A stretch of 64,000 nt of DNA from Pomphorhynchus laevis. Taxonomy: Eukaryota > Acanthocephala > Palaeacanthocephala > Echinorhynchida > Pomphorhynchidae. The position numbers and the translations under genes are program-made. Positions 60,189-64,000 of the stretch are shown piece after piece. The stretch is from the NCBI GenBank assembly GCA_012934845.2, contig WNNJ02002925.1, positions 16,112 through 80,111 of the forward strand. Direction: 5' to 3'. The stretch's first letter is position 1; every line of letters starts with the position of its first letter. Under the pieces are notes generated by a model. That model was not told the origin of the DNA, made no database searches, and was given only the letters and a program-made list of their open reading frames with translations.

Positions 60189-62111
60189 TTATTCAATTTT
60201 ATTCATATATTTATATTTACTTGATGGTTTAATTTTTGTTAGATAGGCGTTATAATTATTATAACATATATATGTATATCTTTTTCCGAATATAAGATTA
60301 ATTAATTTTACTAACGCTTCTTTAATATCTACTAAATCTAGATTTGTATAAAGCGTACTAAAATCGTATGTATTTATATTTTGAAAATTTATTCCTTTTG
60401 TCTGTTCTAAAAATTCTTTTGTGGAATTAATACTGAAATAGTGTTTTATACCAGTATTAATTTCGATTACCTTGCAATATTTTTTAAAGTGTGCTTTAAT
60501 TACTTTAAGTATTTTATTCATACAAACCGAACGCGGTTTTAATGGACATTTAAACGCACTACATATGAACCTAGGTTTTACTGGATTTTTATGTAATTTT
60601 GGATTCCAATATAATATAGGTATAGTTTTATTATCTAATTCAACCTTTATACCCTTTTTATCCATTATAGAACAGTGACTTGCAATAATTGTTTCAAAAC
60701 TCAACTCACTACGTTCATATGTTGGATTTACATTTAAATCATTAGAATTAACCTCTTTCATTAGTATATCATAATAAAGCTTTTTGCATATGAAGACAAA
60801 GTTATTACTAGCTTTATCAATAGTTGTTATTATATAGTTATCCATTAATTTAGTAAGTTCTGTATACATTTCTTTATTAATTTTATCTTTCCTGCTATAA
60901 TTGTTTGTTATTTTCATTTTATTTTTAATTTTATCAAATATATAATCTTTCCAAATGTTTATCTTAGATATATTCAAGCTTTCACTATTAATCAGCTTAC
61001 TAAAGTAATCATTTAAGTTATTATATAACGAATTGTAAATTTTATTTTTGTCGTTGTTATTATTTAATCTATATTTATACCCTTTTGATAGCAGCTTTCT
61101 TAATTCACAATTTTCAATTAATTCTAGATTATGGGTACATATATGTTCATTTATTTTATCAAAACTAAGACTTTTACAATTGCATTCTGTTTCCATTATG
61201 TTTCTAATATTATCGTTACATATTGATTTTAATTCTTTATTATAATTACAAATTTTTCGTCCTAATGGTGGTAGGAGTTTATACCTTATTTTAGGAATAT
61301 ATTTACTTAAATCTGACCCTATTATTTCTTTACTTTTAGAATTATTTAAAAGTCCGGCTATATTTATGTTATCTATACATTTATTAATGAAGTTTATGGT
61401 TAATGTATATTTTCTATTGTTATTATTAACATTTATTGTACGATTATAGTATTTTGTATTACAATAACTGACTATTATACAACTTAGCCTATCATAGTCG
61501 TTAATTAATTTTTGATTTATTGAACATATGATATCTTTAGAAAAACTTCTTATATTTACATAAAGATCTTTTAGCTTATTATCACTTAAAAGTTGTTTTA
61601 ATATTTCTAATTGTTCATTTATATACATATCTTTTTTAATATTTTTAACTCTATTTTTCCTATTCCTTTTATCACCATGACTTCTTGGTTTGCGTTTAAC
61701 CGGATTATTATAATATAGTTGTTTATTATGTATTATACTACTTCTGCCAATTCCTTGTACCACGTCATTCAATCCTAATGGGTACATGGAATTAAGCGTT
61801 TTAATCCAAAAATCTTCTTTTTCTAATAGTTTTTGATTTAATATTGAAATGTTTTCTTCGATAATATGTTCTAAAATAAATAATTTACAGTTTTTAATAT
61901 CATGTCCTATTAATCTCATATGTTTATGAAATATAGTTTGACTATTATGCTGTATATTATATATGTGTTGCCTAAACCTAGTTTTTAACATTTGATATGT
62001 TTTTCCTATATATTGCAATCCACATGTACATTGTATAAGATACACTACACCTGCGGTATTGCAGTTACAATTATTATTAATATTTAATGAAAAACATTTG
62101 TTTGTCGTATT
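60189..62111 (-). pseudogene. Naiad-like PLE protein: GIY-YIG endonuclease and RT N-terminal half
   Basis: The frame is open from 62111, and the usual first start inside it (62045) is already within the domain. GIY-YIG: CNCNTAGVVYLIQCTC, then QYIGKT, TRFRQHIYNIQH, KEDFWIKTLN and LGLND supply the Tyr, Arg, Glu and Asn positions plus a C-x-C...H...H set. The linker contains KRKPRSHGDKRNRKNRVK, a likely nuclear signal. RT: TTIDKASNNFVFICKKL, PILYWNPKLHKNPVKPRFIC and block A TYDFSTLYTNLDLVD with its Asp. Blocks 4 and 5 are in the next piece. PLEs use the endonuclease and RT for target-primed insertion. Confidence 0.85.
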
Positions 62112-62234
62112 TCATTTTATTGATATTGCTTTATAATGACGTATTACTGTTCTTGTGTTGGTAAAATGCTTTTTAATTCCTTTATTATCAGAGACATTAT
62201 TATCGTTCGAACTTGAGACATAACTTCTAAGCAA

Positions 62235-62815
62235 AATTTTTATTTTTTTACAAATTTCAAAAAGCAATTTTTAAAGGTATTTGTTAAACAATTTTACATT
62301 AAGAAACAATACACTGCTTTGGTAAATAATAAACAATGAAGTTCAATCATCTCCATTAGAAATATGGATTGTTTTCTAAATTTGAAAATCCCTAATGCCA
62401 ATAAAAAGACATCCATAATTGACAATTTCTAAACTTTAACAATCTGTCTTGGGACGAAACTGTAAATCTTCGGTGATTTAATAATTATTATTTAATTGTA
62501 AAATGAATATTTTAAAAAAGTTTAAAATGAGCTCAAAACTAAATATACGTTTTCTAAAAGATCGAAATTGAATGAAAAAATTACTTTAATGTGATCTTAA
62601 TTTTTAAGATCAAAACTTTAGCAGGTAAAGCTAAAAATACACAATTTGGCATGTATGTAATTGAATCATTAAAAACAATATTTATTGATAAATAAATACT
62701 AATTTAAAATATATAAAAAGTACAAAATCCAAATCGTTATTGTAGTCTAGATAAGTCAAAACTATTAAGCTGGGTATTTATAGAATTACTTAAATAGCCA
62801 AAAGGGATAGTAATA
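62235..62815. other. No gene recognised
   Basis: AT-rich sequence upstream of the PLE. I could not place the element's 5' terminus. Confidence 0.4.
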
Positions 62816-62839
62816 GTATACCAGTGACTGTATATTGAC

Positions 62840-63165
62840 AACTGTTTACTGACGACTGTCTCCTTTGAAGCATTTTTACTGGTAATTGTGTCTGCTGACG
62901 ACTTTTTATTTACGATTGTTTACTGACGATTGCATATCAACGAATGTTTACTGACGACTGTTTACTGACAACTGTTTACTGTCGATTGTTTACTGTCGAT
63001 TGTTTACTGTCGATTGTTTACTGTCGATTGTTTACTGACAACTGTTTACTGTCGATTGTTTACTGACAACTGTTTACTGTCGATTGTTTACTGACAACTG
63101 TTTACTGTCGATTGTTTACTGACGACTATTTACTGTCGATTGTTTACTGACAACTTTTTACTATC
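62840..63165 (+). repeat. Minisatellite of a 14-bp unit
   Basis: Variants TTGTTTACTGTCGA and CTGTTTACTGACAA alternate, most regularly from 62940 to 63165. The regular core is probably a higher-order 28-bp period (TGTCGAT unit plus TGACAAC unit). There are degenerate units at the left edge. Confidence 0.9.
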
Positions 63166-63179
63166 GACGTAAAAATAAA

Positions 63180-64000
63180 ATAAGCAAAACATCTAGAAGT
63201 TTTAAGATTTCAATATGGAAACATAAGATAAAAATGTGATACAAATGGATTAAAAAATAAAATATAATTATGTTTAATATATTAAATATAATATTTAATA
63301 TATTTAATATATTTGATGTATTTAATATATAATTTGTTTATTTTTGTGAATAACAAATGCCTAAAATTTCAGATAAAAAATTATTTCTAATTAATAGGGA
63401 TATATCTAACCTGAATGAATTATGAATTAGTTTTGATAAAAATTGTCAAATAATTGTAATGGATTTTTCAAATATCATTGAAATAGACGTCAATTTAAGT
63501 GGGAACGATCAATGCTAGGTTGTTATTAATAATCATCACTAAGTATTCGTTCTTATCAGTGATGATGAAAATTGAATGAAAATAAAAAGTCAAATCAATT
63601 TTCTTTTTCATCGGAGAATTGAATGAAAAATTACTTTCAATTAATAAATATTTATTACATAATATTGCTTGTTTCTTTACTAATTTGTAAATTTATAGGA
63701 ACAAAGAAATAAATGTGTTCTTCCAACATTCATATTATCAAGAAATTACAAGGAGATTATTAAAAAATGATAATAATATTTTTTTGGATTTAATAATAAT
63801 CCAATATGAGAATTCGATTGAAAATTCGATTAAATAAATCGAATTTACTTCAGTCTCTCCACTAATAAATAATAAAATATTGTTATTGAATCAAATAAAT
63901 TATGGTTCCATAATTTATGGGTTAATGAAACATAAGTTAAATTGATTACGAGATGAAATCTTGTATAATTTTAGTAATAAAATATAAAATTTGCAAGTTA
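63180..64000. other. No gene recognised
   Basis: AT-rich, with a TTTAATATATTTAATATAT low-complexity patch at 63260-63340. Confidence 0.45.

Larger units (their letters stand above)
59160..62230 (-). mobile_element. Naiad-like Penelope element, longest copy, broken
   Basis: The order in the minus strand is an N-terminal GIY-YIG endonuclease, a basic linker, RT fingers and palm, thumb, then the structured tail. An endonuclease in front of RT is the permuted arrangement described for Naiad/Chlamys-type PLEs, the reverse of classical Penelope. Coding similarity reaches upstream to about 62230. I estimate three to five breaks in the reading frame, mainly between the RT blocks. Confidence 0.8.

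Noticed and set aside
62940-63165. Possible CRISPR array
   Set aside because: The 14-bp units are contiguous with no unique spacers, and the genome is eukaryotic.

Overview
This window is AT-rich invertebrate (metazoan) nuclear DNA, dominated by retroelements. The evidence is one spliced animal gene (ADF/cofilin), several families of animal non-LTR retrotransposons (L2-like, CR1-like, RTE-like and restriction-like-endonuclease types) and a Penelope-like element (PLE) of the kind common in invertebrates. Nothing in the sequence lets me name the species. There are no operons, no bacterial genes and no CRISPR array, and I recognise no rRNA or tRNA gene.

Layout. 1-9.7 kb: three same-direction (minus strand) copies of one L2-like LINE; two are near-identical and one is decayed. 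9.7-12.5 kb: LINE and RLE-retrotransposon fragments between AT-rich direct repeats. 12.65-15.77 kb: a nearly whole RLE-type non-LTR element (plus strand) with a tesmin/MSL2-like cysteine (CXC) domain at its N-terminus. 15.9-20.4 kb: an apparently intact CR1-like LINE (minus strand) with two overlapping ORFs and three 53-bp 5' monomers. 21.2-22.0 kb: a PLE-tail repeat split by a LINE fragment that has a visible target duplication. 22.5-27.1 kb: a second CR1-like LINE (plus strand), with related short repeats at both ends. 27.8-29.3 kb: PLE-tail repeats.

31.5-44.4 kb holds the one host gene I can support: ADF/cofilin in four exons on the plus strand. The first exon contributes only the start codon. 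Introns 1 and 2 (4.7 and 7.7 kb) are full of PLE tails, a 5'-truncated RLE element and an old LINE. Intron 3 is 44 nt.

44.7-62.1 kb: broken PLE copies, foldback/MITE-like elements, a second and much older RLE lineage (49.4-52.2 kb), RTE fragments, and a long but broken Naiad-like PLE (minus strand, 59.2-62.2 kb) whose GIY-YIG endonuclease lies N-terminal to the reverse transcriptase. 62.8-63.2 kb: a 14-bp minisatellite. The rest is AT-rich sequence in which I see no gene.

The most interesting signal outside ordinary annotation is a structured RNA repeated at the 3' ends of the PLE copies. It has a hairpin with compensatory base changes, followed by two helices that interlock as a pseudoknot. 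Other leads are hammerhead-like cores in head-to-head pairs, many perfect short-loop hairpins, and an RTE-PLE junction repeated at several loci.
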